In this document: positions 50,780-58,997 of the stretch, piece by piece | Position numbering within the stretch: position 1 is the stretch's first letter | How the letters are laid out: every line of letters begins with the position of its first letter | Position numbers and translations under genes: made by a program | Assembly: GCF_004346185.1 (NCBI RefSeq) | Contig: NZ_SMAI01000010.1 | Span: 124,001-188,000 of the forward strand | Source: Aquabacter spiritensis | GTDB lineage: Bacteria; Pseudomonadota; Alphaproteobacteria; Rhizobiales; Xanthobacteraceae | Direction of reading: 5' to 3' | Length of the DNA: 64,000 nt | Notes under the pieces: model-generated | What the model was told of the DNA's origin: nothing | What the model saw: the letters and a program-made list of their open reading frames with translations, nothing else | Databases searched by the model: none

Positions 50780-51709
50780 TCAGGCCGCGCTTTCGGGCAC
50801 GTGCTTGCCCTGCCACTGCACCGCGCCGGGCGGCATCAGCAAAGTGAGCGCGTCGCGGCGGATCTCGTAGCGCAACGGCATGGTCTCCCGCGTCACTTCG
50901 CCGTCGGTCGCCACCCAGGCGCGGTCGCGGTGGACCGCATTGATGGTGATGCGCTCCGCGGTGAAGGAATGGATGCCGGGATTGCCGCGCCAGGATTGGA
51001 CCAGAAGGTCCGCACCCGCTTTGACCCGGGCGAACGCGCCCCGCTCCTCGGCGACGTGCACTTCGAGCACGCCGGCATCGAGCCGCGAGCGGTGCCAGTC
51101 GGCGCCGTCGAAGCAATTGTTGGTCACGAGGGCGGCGTAGGCATCGAGCGAGACCCGCTTGCCGTCCACTTCGATGTCGAGCCGCAGCCGGCCCGAGCGC
51201 ATCACCGCCTTGCCGAGCGCCACGAACCAGCCGAAGACGCGCCCGCTGGTCTTGCGGCCCTGTTCGCGCGCCAGCGCCATCTGGCTGAAGAAGCCGATGC
51301 CGGAGACGCCGTGGAACGCCCGGTCGTTGAGCGTCGCGAGGTCGATGCGCATCGGCTCCGCGCCCTGCAGCGCGACCAGCGCCCCGGGCAGGTCCCGCGG
51401 CAGGCCGATATCGTAGGCGAGCAGGTTCATGGTGCCGAGCGGCAGCACGCCGAGCGTGATGTCGGTGCCGCACAGGACCGAGGCGGCATAGCTGACCGTG
51501 CCGTCGCCGGCGCCGACGATCACCGTGTCGTACTTCTGTGCGGCGGCGCCGCGGATGGCCTCGGCCATCTTCGCGCCCTCGCAGAGCAGCACGTCGACGT
51601 CCCGTCCCGGTTGGGTGAGGGCGGCGTCGACTTCCGCGCGCACGCGCTCGGCGCCGAGATCGGCGATCGTGCCGGCTTTGGCATTCAGGATGACAAGGGT
51701 CTTGCTCAT
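50780..51709 (-). CDS. Diacylglycerol/lipid kinase family protein
   Basis: Lipid kinase of 309 residues with the DAGK catalytic domain. The nucleotide-binding GAGDGTVSYAASVL (a variant of GGDGT) and GVLPLGTMNLLAYDIGLP are clear, and the C-terminal domain ends with VATDGEVTRETMPL, the usual DGE motif. Such enzymes phosphorylate diacylglycerol or related lipids for membrane-lipid recycling. The ATG gives the typical MSKTLVILNAKAGT. It is divergent from the membrane protein gene at 51731 across 21 bp. Confidence 0.9.
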   Translation of the reverse strand: MSKTLVILNAKAGTIADLGAERVRAEVDAALTQPGRDVDVLLCEGAKMAEAIRGAAAQKYDTVIVGAGDGTVSYAASVLCGTDITLGVLPLGTMNLLAYDIGLPRDLPGALVALQGAEPMRIDLATLNDRAFHGVSGIGFFSQMALAREQGRKTSGRVFGWFVALGKAVMRSGRLRLDIEVDGKRVSLDAYAALVTNNCFDGADWHRSRLDAGVLEVHVAEERGAFARVKAGADLLVQSWRGNPGIHSFTAERITINAVHRDRAWVATDGEVTRETMPLRYEIRRDALTLLMPPGAVQWQGKHVPESAA

Positions 51710-51730
51710 TCCTAAACTCCGGCCCGCAGG

Positions 51731-52255
51731 GTGGCATCCGGCGCGGCGCCGGGGCAGCCTGAGGGAGCGTCCGGAATGGCATCCGAATTTTCATCCGCTG
51801 GCAAGTCGCCCGGCGGGCGGTCATATGATGTGGGATCGCCGAACGGGCGCATGCCGGAACCGCCGCCCGGTCGCCCGGGGCGGCCGTCGATTCTTCGGCT
51901 GCGGGCGGGCATCCTGCTGCTGCTGGCACTGATCATGTTCTGCATCTCGGCGGGCCGCTTCGTCGCGGTGCAGTTCGAGCTGGGGTGGATCTGGGCGACC
52001 GTGGTCGCCCTGATCGTCGCGGGGCTTATCGCCTTCGGCATTACGCGGCTGACACGCAAGACATATTTCCTTCTCGCCACCGGGATCACGCTGATCACGA
52101 CCTATCTCGTCTTCGACTTCCTGCGCGGCGCGCTCGACTGGTCGCCGGCCACGGCCCTCGTGTTCGCCCTCGTGCCCTGCCTGATCCTCGCCGCCGCCTT
52201 CTGGGATTTCCGCAAACTCAAGCTGGAATTCGGCGGCTGGCTCAACAGTCCGTAG
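51731..52255 (+). CDS. Hypothetical protein with four membrane segments
   Basis: Protein of up to 174 residues. A hydrophilic, Pro/Gly-rich N-terminal part (about 55 residues) is followed by hydrophobic stretches at ILLLLALIMFCISAGRFVA, IWATVVALIVAGLIAFGI, YFLLATGITLITTYLVF and ALVFALVPCLILAAAFW, then a short charged tail. The true start may be the Met at residue 16 (ASEFSSAG). I do not recognise the family. It lies before a DUF1328 gene, another small membrane protein, in the same direction. Confidence 0.7.
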   Translation: MASGAAPGQPEGASGMASEFSSAGKSPGGRSYDVGSPNGRMPEPPPGRPGRPSILRLRAGILLLLALIMFCISAGRFVAVQFELGWIWATVVALIVAGLIAFGITRLTRKTYFLLATGITLITTYLVFDFLRGALDWSPATALVFALVPCLILAAAFWDFRKLKLEFGGWLNSP

Positions 52256-52298
52256 CCGGGAGCGGAGGAGGCCGCCAGATCCGCAGGCGTCGGGGGTG

Positions 52299-52324
52299 GG
52301 AACCCGAGCGCGGCCCCCGCGGTT
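52299..52324 (+). promoter_or_regulatory. EcfG-type (general stress) promoter of the DUF1328 gene
   Basis: GGAAC (52299-52303) and GGTT (52321-52324) are separated by 17 bases; the EcfG consensus is GGAAC, 16-17 bases, CGTT. Transcription would begin about 20 bases before the DUF1328 ATG. Confidence 0.45.
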
Positions 52325-52351
52325 CCAGCAAGCGAAAGCGGAGCTTGGACC

Positions 52352-52525
52352 ATGCTGAAATACGCCATCATCTTTCTCATCATCTCGATGCTCGCGGGCG
52401 CGATGGGCTTCATGAACATTTCCGCCATCGCCCGGCGCATTTCGTTCGTCCTGTTCGGCATCTTCCTCGCTTTGGCGGCCCTGGTCCTGCTGTTCTTCGT
52501 GCTTCTCGGCAACGCGGTCACCTAG
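52352..52525 (+). CDS. DUF1328 family small membrane protein
   Basis: Two-segment inner-membrane protein of 57 residues: LKYAIIFLIISMLAGAMGF, a basic loop (SAIARRIS), then LFGIFLALAALVLLFFVLL. Length and pattern are those of the DUF1328 (YtjA) family, whose members are small, stress-linked membrane proteins of unknown role. GGAGCTTGGACC precedes the ATG. An EcfG-type promoter match lies directly upstream, which suggests induction in the general stress response. Confidence 0.88.
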   Translation: MLKYAIIFLIISMLAGAMGFMNISAIARRISFVLFGIFLALAALVLLFFVLLGNAVT

Positions 52526-52646
52526 CCGCCGATCGCGGGCCCTCCGCTGCGGCGCGCAAAGGGAGTTGAGCCGGGGCAGTTCCCGCAATAGCCTTCCGGA
52601 GGCAAAGCCGAGGAACGGCTTGCGGGACCTTCGAGAGGAGAAACAC

Positions 52647-53753
52647 ATGCGTCGCCTTGCCCTTGCGGCCGCGGCCGGATTGCTCGCCCTTGGCGCGCTT
52701 CCGGCGGCTGCCCAGCAGAAGGTGGTGAACGTCTACAATTGGTCGGATTATGTCGACGAATCCGTGCTGGAGGACTTCACCAAGGAGACCGGCATCAAGG
52801 TCCGCTACGACGTGTTCGACAGCAACGAGGTGCTGGAGACCAAGCTGCTGGCGGGGCGCACCGGCTACGACGTGGTGGTGCCCACCGGCTCCTTCCTCCA
52901 GCGCCAGATCAAGGCCGGCGTCTTCCAGAAGCTGGACAAGTCGAAGATCCCGAACCTGCAATATGCCTGGCCCGAGATCACGAGCCGCCTCGCGGTCTAC
53001 GATCCCGGCAACGATTACGCCGTCAATTACATGTGGGGCACGACCGGCATCGGCTACAATGTCGAGCAGGTGAAGAAGCGGCTCGGCGACGTGCCGATGA
53101 ACACCTGGGACATCGTGTTCAAGGCTGAAAACCTCTCCAAGCTCAAGGATTGCGGCGTCTACGTCCTCGACGCCCCGGAGGAGGTGATCCCGGCGGCGCT
53201 GCGCTATCTCGGGCTCGACCCCGATTCCAAGAAGCCCGAGGACATCGCCAAGGCCGGCGAAATGCTCATGAAGGTGCGGCCGTTCATCCGCAAGTTCGAT
53301 TCGGGCGGCATCATCAACGCGCTGGCGCGCGGCGACATCTGCATCGCGGTGGCCTGGTCGGGCGACGTGTTCCAGGCCAAGTCGCGGGCCGAGGAGGCGG
53401 CGAAGAAGAGCAAGAAGAAGCCGGTCGAGATCGCTTATGTGATCCCGAAGGAAGGCACGCTGATGTGGTTCGACAATTTCGCCATCCCGAAGGATGCCAA
53501 GAACGTCGACGAGGCGCTGGCCTTCATCAATTACATGAACCGGCCGGAAGTGGCCGCGAAGAACACCAATTATATCTCCTATGCGAACGGCAACCTCGCC
53601 TCGCAGAAATTCATCGACAAGGAGATCCTCGACAACCCGGCGATCTACCCGAACAAGGAGACCTTCGCGCTCCTGTTCACCGTCACCACCTATCCGCAGG
53701 ACGTTCAGCGCGTCGTCACCCGCACCTGGAGCAGCTTCAAGCGCGGCAAATGA
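52647..53753 (+). CDS. Polyamine ABC transporter substrate-binding protein (PotF-like), orphan
   Basis: Periplasmic binding protein of 368 residues with a signal peptide (RRLALAAAAGLLALGALPAAAQQ in part). The mature start VVNVYNWSDYVDESVLEDF and GTTGIGYNVEQVKKRLGD are typical of PotF/PotD, which bind putrescine or spermidine. GAGAGGAG precedes the ATG at 52647. No permease or ATPase gene is adjacent; the only FbpC/PotA-type ATPase in the window lies 24 kb away. The stop codon region is reiterated (GCGGCAAATGA twice). Confidence 0.92.
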   Translation: MRRLALAAAAGLLALGALPAAAQQKVVNVYNWSDYVDESVLEDFTKETGIKVRYDVFDSNEVLETKLLAGRTGYDVVVPTGSFLQRQIKAGVFQKLDKSKIPNLQYAWPEITSRLAVYDPGNDYAVNYMWGTTGIGYNVEQVKKRLGDVPMNTWDIVFKAENLSKLKDCGVYVLDAPEEVIPAALRYLGLDPDSKKPEDIAKAGEMLMKVRPFIRKFDSGGIINALARGDICIAVAWSGDVFQAKSRAEEAAKKSKKKPVEIAYVIPKEGTLMWFDNFAIPKDAKNVDEALAFINYMNRPEVAAKNTNYISYANGNLASQKFIDKEILDNPAIYPNKETFALLFTVTTYPQDVQRVVTRTWSSFKRGK

Positions 53754-53835
53754 GCGGCAAATGAGCGACAGGTGAGCGCGGGAGGTTTCCTGCGCCCTCG
53801 GGATGTGGGCGGTGGCCGCTGGTCGCCGCCCCGCC

Positions 53836-54384
53836 TCAGCTCGCGTCCCGCGCCGGCCGGATGGCGATCTCGGCCGCAGCGAGCCGTCGATAGAGGCGCC
53901 GCTGCCGCACGATCGGCCACCAGTCATAGAGAAAGATCTCGATGGGTCGCCAATTGGCGACCCATCCGAGGATGATCAGGCTCTCCTCGACAAAGCGGCC
54001 GAGCGGCCCCGGCCCGAGGCGGCCCGAGACGATCTGGGTCGTGAACACGCAGAGCGCGAGCACGCCGAAGCCGACCAGGAGCGAGACGCGGCCGATGCGG
54101 ATCAGTTCCTTCAGGTCGGCGCTGGACTGCGCGACCTTGTTGGCGAAGAAGTGCCGAAAGGTGAGGGGGAACGTGCGCGCCAAATCGGACTGCGCTTCGC
54201 CCGACGGAACATGGACGATCACCGTGATCGGCGCGGCGCGCGGCAGTTCGCGCGCCCATCCGACGATGTAATCCTCCGCTTTCGGATCGAGGTCGCGGTC
54301 GCTGAAGGGAAAGGGATCGAGCATGTTCACGAGCTGCGACATCCGCTCGACCCGGATCTCGATCGGTCTCTGAAGCTCAGGCAT
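53836..54384 (-). CDS. Hypothetical membrane protein
   Basis: Protein of 182 residues. The first half is soluble and includes FPFSDRDLDPKAEDYIVGWA and ITVIVHVPSGEAQ, then RVSLLVGFGVLALCVFTTQIV and LIILGWVANWRPIEIFLYDW form one or two hydrophobic stretches near the C-terminus. The family is found in many bacteria without assigned function; I do not give it a name. It stands alone between the PotF-like gene (convergent) and the rnhA-thrB-ispH group (same strand, upstream). Confidence 0.72.
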   Translation of the reverse strand: MPELQRPIEIRVERMSQLVNMLDPFPFSDRDLDPKAEDYIVGWARELPRAAPITVIVHVPSGEAQSDLARTFPLTFRHFFANKVAQSSADLKELIRIGRVSLLVGFGVLALCVFTTQIVSGRLGPGPLGRFVEESLIILGWVANWRPIEIFLYDWWPIVRQRRLYRRLAAAEIAIRPARDAS

Positions 54385-54512
54385 GGTGCTGGCTCTTCCT
54401 CGATCGCAAAAGCTGGATCGGATGCGCCCGTCCGCGCCTCCGATTATGACCCCCTCCGTGCGGCCGTATCGCCGGGCTCCGGCCGCTGGCGCGCGCGTCC
54501 CGTCCCCGCCGA

Positions 54513-54986
54513 TCAGACCTCCCCGCGCACGGGAAGACCGGAGCGGCGCGTCTTGAAGGGGGCCATGCCCTGGCGCGCCAATTCGTCGGCGCGCTCGTTC
54601 AATTCATTGCCGGCATGGCCCTTCACCCAGTGCCAGCGCACCTCGTGGCGCTTCAGGGCCGCGTCGAGGCGTTCCCACAAATCCTGGTTCTTGACCGGCT
54701 TCTTGTCCGCGGTGCTCCACCCGTTGCGCTTCCAGCCGGCCATCCATTTCAGGATGCCGTTGCGCAGATATTCGCTGTCGGTGTGGAGGTCGACCACGCA
54801 GGACTTAGTCAGCGCCTCGAGCGCGCTGATCGCCGCCATCAGTTCCATGCGGTTGTTGGTGGTGTGCGGCTCGCCGCCGAGCAATTCCTTCTCGTGGGAC
54901 CCGGCACGCAGAATGGCGCCCCAGCCGCCCGGGCCCGGATTGCCCGAGCAGGCGCCGTCGGTCCAGACCTCGACAGGGGTGCTCAT
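54513..54986 (-). CDS. rnhA: Ribonuclease HI
   Basis: Cytosolic nuclease of 157 residues that cuts the RNA strand of RNA-DNA hybrids. All catalytic positions match the Escherichia coli enzyme in sequence number: Asp10 ([16 protein letters not shown]), Glu48 (NNRMELMA), Asp70 (HTDSEY), His124 and Asp134 ([16 protein letters not shown]). It overlaps the thrB stop by 4 bp. The ispH-thrB-rnhA order is usual in Hyphomicrobiales and relatives. Confidence 0.97.
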   Translation of the reverse strand: MSTPVEVWTDGACSGNPGPGGWGAILRAGSHEKELLGGEPHTTNNRMELMAAISALEALTKSCVVDLHTDSEYLRNGILKWMAGWKRNGWSTADKKPVKNQDLWERLDAALKRHEVRWHWVKGHAGNELNERADELARQGMAPFKTRRSGLPVRGEV

Positions 54987-55948
54987 GCCGCCAGCCCGTA
55001 ATCGCGGGCGCTCGTCACCGCCCGGTGGAAGCGCAGCTTGCGCAGATATTCCAGAGGGTCCTTGGGCCGGACCAAGGCGCCCTCCGGCACGTCGAGCCAG
55101 TCCACCAAACGGGTGAGCAGGAAGCGCAGGGCCGCGCCGCGCGCGAGGCGCGGCAGAGCGGCGCCCTCCTCCGGCAGGAGCGGGCGCACCTTGCCATAGC
55201 CGGCGATCAGCGCGCGGCCCTTGGTGGCGTTGAAGGCGCCGTCCGGCTCGAAGCACCAGGCATTCAGACAGACGGCGACGTCATAGGCGAGCAGATCGGT
55301 GCAGGCGAAATAGAAATCGATGATCCCCGACAGCGTGTCGTCCAGGAAGAAGGCGTTGTCCGGGAACAGATCGGCATGGATCACGCCGGTCGGCAGGCCG
55401 GCGGGCCAGTGCGCCGCGAGGTCGTCGAGTTCCGTGGCGATCGCCGCATGCAGCCCGGGCGCCACCGTATCGGCGCGGTCGCGGGCGGCCTCGAACAGCG
55501 GCCGCCAGCCGGCGACGGAGAGGCCGTTGGCGCGGCGCATCGGGAAGTCCGCACCGGCGAGATGCAGCCGCGCCAGCGCGCCGCCGAGCTGGCCGCAATG
55601 ATCGGCGCTCGGCCGGCGCACCGAAACGCCGGGCAGGAAGGTCACGATGGCGGCGGGCCGCCCGGCAAGCTCGCCCAGCATTGCCCCGCCGCGCGTGGCG
55701 ACCGGCTGCGGGCAGGAGATGCCCCGCGCCGCCAAATGCTGCATCAGGCCGATGAAGAAGGGCAGGTCGCCGCGCGCCACCCGCTTCTCGTAGAGGGTGA
55801 GGATAAAGGTGCCGAGCGTGGTCTGGAGCAGGAAGTTGGAATTCTCCACCCCCTCCGCAATGCCGTGATAGGAGACCAGCGTGCCGATCGCATAATCGGC
55901 GAGGAAGGCGTCGAGCTGCGACGCGGCGACATCGGTATAGACGGCCAC
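54983..55948 (-). CDS. thrB: Homoserine kinase (APH-fold type)
   Basis: Phosphorylates homoserine in threonine synthesis; 321 residues. It belongs to the ThrB form with an aminoglycoside phosphotransferase fold. The N-terminal [19 protein letters not shown], the substrate/nucleotide region [12 protein letters not shown], the catalytic loop [13 protein letters not shown] and the metal-binding [16 protein letters not shown] are clear. It starts 3 bp after the ispH stop and overlaps rnhA by 4 bp. Confidence 0.95.
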   Translation of the reverse strand: MAVYTDVAASQLDAFLADYAIGTLVSYHGIAEGVENSNFLLQTTLGTFILTLYEKRVARGDLPFFIGLMQHLAARGISCPQPVATRGGAMLGELAGRPAAIVTFLPGVSVRRPSADHCGQLGGALARLHLAGADFPMRRANGLSVAGWRPLFEAARDRADTVAPGLHAAIATELDDLAAHWPAGLPTGVIHADLFPDNAFFLDDTLSGIIDFYFACTDLLAYDVAVCLNAWCFEPDGAFNATKGRALIAGYGKVRPLLPEEGAALPRLARGAALRFLLTRLVDWLDVPEGALVRPKDPLEYLRKLRFHRAVTSARDYGLAA

Positions 55949-55951
55949 GGG

Positions 55952-56929
55952 CTACTCCGCGGCGTCGGAGCGAAGGGCGCGGGGCAGAGGAAAGAACACG
56001 TTCTCCTCGGCCGCCGTCACGGTCTCGACCGCCAGCGTATAGCGGTCTGCGAAGGCATCGAGGATTTCCTCGACCAGCACCTCGGGCGCGGAGGCGCCGG
56101 CGGTGACGCCGAGAGAGGCGAGGCCGGAGAGAAGGCTCCAGTCGAGATCGGCGGCGCGCTGCACCAGCACCGCCCGGGTGCAGCCGGCGCGCTCGGCGGC
56201 CTCGCGCAGACGCTGCGAGTTCGACGAGTTCGGCGCGCCCACCACCACCATCGCATCGACCTGCGGCGCCACCGTCTTCACCGCTTCCTGGCGGTTGGTG
56301 GTGGCGTAACAGATATCCTCCTTGGGCGGAGCGGCCATGTCCGGAAAGCGGGTGCGCAGGATTGCGACGATCTCGGCGGTGTCGTCGATCGAGAGTGTGG
56401 TCTGGGTGATGTAAGCAAGGTTCGCCGGATCGCGCACCGCGACCGCGCGGGCATCGTCGGCGGTCTCGATCAGGGTGACGGTGCCCGTGGGAAGCTGGCC
56501 CATCGTGCCGACCACTTCGGGGTGGCGGGCATGGCCGATCAGCAGGATTTCGCGGCCGCGCTTGTGGTGGATCTGCGCCTCGCGATGCACCTTGGTGACG
56601 AGCGGACAGGTCGCGTCGATGGCGAACATGTTGCGCTGCGCGGCCTCGTCGGGCACCGCCTTCGGCACGCCATGGGCCGAGAAGATCACCGGCGCCGTCC
56701 CCGGTGGGACCTCGCTCAGCTCTTCCACGAACACCGCGCCCTTCCGGCGCAGGCCGTCCACGACATATTTGTTGTGGACGATCTCATGCCGCACATAGAC
56801 CGGCGGCCCGTATTGCCGCAGCGCCTGCTCGACCGCATCGATCGCGCGCACGACGCCGGCACAGAAGCCGCGCGGCGCGCACAGCAGGACGCGCAGGGGC
56901 GGACGGGGGAAGGATGGGTCGGCGCGCAT
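55952..56929 (-). CDS. ispH: 4-hydroxy-3-methylbut-2-enyl diphosphate reductase
   Basis: Last enzyme of the MEP isoprenoid pathway, giving IPP and DMAPP; 325 residues. The three Fe-S Cys lie in [11 protein letters not shown] (Cys23), [11 protein letters not shown] and [14 protein letters not shown]; the His residues in FSAHGVP and GHARHPE are conserved. The ATG at 56929 is chosen because [14 protein letters not shown] is near the family start; an upstream ATG would add 12 residues. It leads the ispH-thrB-rnhA set. Confidence 0.96.
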   Translation of the reverse strand: MRADPSFPRPPLRVLLCAPRGFCAGVVRAIDAVEQALRQYGPPVYVRHEIVHNKYVVDGLRRKGAVFVEELSEVPPGTAPVIFSAHGVPKAVPDEAAQRNMFAIDATCPLVTKVHREAQIHHKRGREILLIGHARHPEVVGTMGQLPTGTVTLIETADDARAVAVRDPANLAYITQTTLSIDDTAEIVAILRTRFPDMAAPPKEDICYATTNRQEAVKTVAPQVDAMVVVGAPNSSNSQRLREAAERAGCTRAVLVQRAADLDWSLLSGLASLGVTAGASAPEVLVEEILDAFADRYTLAVETVTAAEENVFFPLPRALRSDAAE

Positions 56930-57140
56930 CGGCCATGAATGGGGGCGGGCGCCGAGACGTGTCAAGAGCGCAGCTTGCCCCGCATGGCGGCAATGCCCAT
57001 TTGCATCGGACGGCCGGGATGCCTATGCTGCGGTCATCCCGGACATTTTGCGATCCGCGGTCCGTCCTCCGGGGCGGCCAGCGGACCCCCATGCCCAGCG
57101 GCCGTGCGCCGGAAACCAACATCATGCCGAGAGGCTGTCC

Positions 57141-57818
57141 ATGTCGACCACACCTCTGATGCCCAAGGCGACCGCCGTCTGGCTGGTCGAGAACACCGCG
57201 CTGACGTTCGAGCAGATCGGCGACTTCTGCAAGCTTCACCCGCTCGAGGTGAAGGGCATCGCCGACGGCGAAGTGGCGCAGGGGATCAAGGGCCTCGACC
57301 CGATCTCGACCGGCCAGCTCTCGCGCGACGAAATCGACCTCGCCGAGAAGGATCAGAACCGCCGCCTGCGTCTGCTCGAATCGAAGGTTCGCCTGCCGGA
57401 GAAGAAGAGCCGGAAGGGACCGCGTTACACTCCGGTCTCGCGCCGTCACGACCGGCCGAACGCGATCCTCTGGCTGGTGCGCAATCACGGCGAGCTGAAG
57501 GACGCGCAGATCATCCGCCTGGTCGGGACGACCAAGGCGACGATCCAGGCGATCAAGGAGCGGACCCACTGGAATTCGGCGGCGCTCCAGCCGATGGACC
57601 CGGTGACGCTCGGCTTGTGCAGCCAGATCGACCTCGACATGGAGGTTCAGCGCGCCTCCAAGGACCGGCCGACCGCTCCGCAGGAGGAGCGCGGCGCGAC
57701 GCTGCTGCCCGCCGATGTCACGACCCGGCACGAGGACAGCCCCCCGCCGCGGCGGGAATCGCTCGATCTCGAAACCGTGTTCGCCAAGCTCGGCGGCTCG
57801 AAGAAGGGCGAAGACTAG
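57141..57818 (+). CDS. trcR: Cell cycle transcriptional regulator TrcR (DUF1013)
   Basis: DNA-associated regulator of 225 residues found almost only in Alphaproteobacteria. KATAVWLVENTALTFEQIGDFC at the start, IADGEVAQGIKGLDPISTGQL (in parts), RHDRPNAILWLVRNH and VGTTKATIQAIKERTHWNS are the conserved DUF1013 blocks, with two helix-turn-helix-like regions. The C-terminal tail is charged. The promoter region is not clear; an 8-bp hairpin (57014-57021/57035-57042) followed by TTTT lies upstream in the leader. It converges on the universal stress protein gene. Confidence 0.9.
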   Translation: MSTTPLMPKATAVWLVENTALTFEQIGDFCKLHPLEVKGIADGEVAQGIKGLDPISTGQLSRDEIDLAEKDQNRRLRLLESKVRLPEKKSRKGPRYTPVSRRHDRPNAILWLVRNHGELKDAQIIRLVGTTKATIQAIKERTHWNSAALQPMDPVTLGLCSQIDLDMEVQRASKDRPTAPQEERGATLLPADVTTRHEDSPPPRRESLDLETVFAKLGGSKKGED

Positions 57819-57820
57819 GA

Positions 57821-57853
57821 GCGCGGCCGGCGCCGGCCGCGAACCGGCCGCGC
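57821..57853. terminator. Bidirectional GC-rich hairpin between convergent trcR and usp
   Basis: GCGCGGCCGG (57821-57830) pairs with CCGGCCGCGC (57844-57853), 10 bp with a 13-base loop, right after the trcR stop and before the usp stop. There is no T-tract. The 18-base palindrome GCGGCCGGCGCCGGCCGC is included. Confidence 0.4.
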
Positions 57854-57867
57854 CGGCGTCCTCTCGC

Positions 57868-58698
57868 TCAGTGCGCCATCAGCACCGGCACGGTCATGGC
57901 GCCGAGGATTTCGCGGGTGACGCCGCCGAGCACCAGTTCGCGCAGCCGGGAATGGCCGTAGCCGCCCATGACGACGAGATCCGCGTCCTGGTCCGACACT
58001 TCGTTCAGGATCGTCTGGGCGATGCTGGTCTCGCTGCCGCCGAGATGGAGCGCGCGGACCCGGGCATCGATTCCGTGGCGCAACAGATGGCGGGCGACAT
58101 CGTCGCCGCCGGGCGCCTCTTCGGATCCTCGGATCACCTGAAGCACCTCCACCACCGCCGCATTGCGCAGCAGGGGCAGGCCCTCGGCGAGCGCGCGGGC
58201 GGCGGCGCGGCTGCCGTCCCAGGCGAGCACCGCACGCCGCGCCGTAAAGGGCGCGGTCTGGACATAGGGGACGAGCAGGACGGCGCGCCCCGAATCGAGC
58301 AGCACGGTCTCGGCGATCACCTCCTCCGGGCCGGGGCGGTCGGGATCGGGCTGGGCCACGACGGTGAGGTCGAACAGGCGCGCGGTCTGGGCGAAGGTGT
58401 TCGCCGCAACCCCGAGCGAGGCGCTGAGCGTGCGCAGATCGTAGCCGATCCCGGCGCCGGCGGCGAGCTGAGCGAACCGCGCGGCCGCCTGCTTGGCTGC
58501 GGCCTCGTTCTCCTGCGATTGGGTCTCGATGAAGTCGGTGGGGACCGCGCCCATATAAAAGGGTGGCACGTCGATCTCATAAGTGACGGCGACCCCGGTC
58601 AGGTGGGCCGAGAAGGCCGCGGCGAGGCTGGCGGCAAAGGCGGCGGCCGGATCGCGCTCCGTCCCCTGGGTCAGGCTTACAAGAATGTCCCGGATCAT
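57868..58698 (-). CDS. Universal stress protein (tandem UspA domains)
   Basis: Cytosolic protein of 276 residues with two UspA domains. The first starts at IRDILVSLTQGTERDPAAAF; the second has VLAWDGSRAAARALAEGLPLL and the ATP-binding VVMGGYGHSRLRELVLGGVTREIL (in part, the G-x2-G-x9-G(S/T) pattern). Such proteins bind ATP and support survival under stress. It lies just downstream of the GsrN-like RNA candidate on the same strand, across a terminator. The sequence CTAGGATAGAAT about 45 bases before its start may be a -10 region. Confidence 0.9.
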   Translation of the reverse strand: MIRDILVSLTQGTERDPAAAFAASLAAAFSAHLTGVAVTYEIDVPPFYMGAVPTDFIETQSQENEAAAKQAAARFAQLAAGAGIGYDLRTLSASLGVAANTFAQTARLFDLTVVAQPDPDRPGPEEVIAETVLLDSGRAVLLVPYVQTAPFTARRAVLAWDGSRAAARALAEGLPLLRNAAVVEVLQVIRGSEEAPGGDDVARHLLRHGIDARVRALHLGGSETSIAQTILNEVSDQDADLVVMGGYGHSRLRELVLGGVTREILGAMTVPVLMAH

Positions 58699-58793
58699 GC
58701 GCCCCTCCCACGGTGGTCATTTCGCCACCATTCTATCCTAGTCCCCCACGCCGACGACACACTTGATGCCGCGCAAACGCGAGGGGGCGGCCT

Positions 58794-58832
58794 CAAAGAA
58801 AACGCGGCCGCCCGGGGGAGAGGCGGCCGCGT
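58794..58832 (-). terminator. Intrinsic terminator of the C-rich-loop RNA candidate
   Basis: ACGCGGCCGCC (58802-58812) pairs perfectly over 11 bp with 58822-58832. On the minus strand the loop reads TCTCCCCCG and the stem is followed by TTTCTTTG. No minus-strand gene lies upstream of it. Confidence 0.75.
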
Positions 58833-58870
58833 CGCATGGTACGATCAAGGGGGGGAGTCGATCGTTCCGA
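58794..58870 (-). ncRNA. Candidate EcfG-controlled small RNA with C-rich loops (GsrN-like)
   Basis: A minus-strand RNA of about 75 nt is predicted from 58870 to the terminator at 58794. It has two hairpins. The first is ACGATC/GATCGT (58860-58865 with 58841-58846) with apical loop GACTCCCCCCCTT; the second is the terminator with loop TCTCCCCCG. Both loops expose CUCCCCC, which can pair with Shine-Dalgarno sequences. An EcfG-type promoter lies at the proper distance. The Caulobacter sRNA GsrN is also sigma-T (EcfG) controlled and C-rich, and regulates katG. The homology itself is not shown. It lies in the 299-base gap between usp and the glycosyltransferase gene. Confidence 0.6.
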
Positions 58871-58875
58871 TGATG

Positions 58876-58901
58876 AAACCGCGCCGCGAGGGAAGGGTTC
58901 C
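58876..58901 (-). promoter_or_regulatory. EcfG-type promoter of the small RNA candidate
   Basis: On the minus strand GGAAC (58901-58897) and GGTT (58880-58877) are separated by 16 bases, against the consensus GGAAC-N16/17-CGTT. It points at the RNA candidate and the usp gene, with a T-rich region immediately upstream. Confidence 0.55.
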
Positions 58902-58997
58902 GAGAAAAATGAAAAAAAATTGCGGCCCGTTTTCCGGCCCGGTAAGACCGGGGCGCGGAACCTTCGCAGAGGTATTCCAGACAGGGGCCGCGCGGGC

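Noticed and set aside
53748-53775. Reiterated GCGGCAAATGA at the end of the PotF-like gene
   Set aside because: A two-copy short repeat at a stop codon is a minor slippage event and does not support a separate feature.
57014-57049. 8-bp hairpin followed by TTTT upstream of trcR on the plus strand
   Set aside because: No plus-strand gene lies upstream; the loop is long and the T-tract short, so it is mentioned with trcR only.
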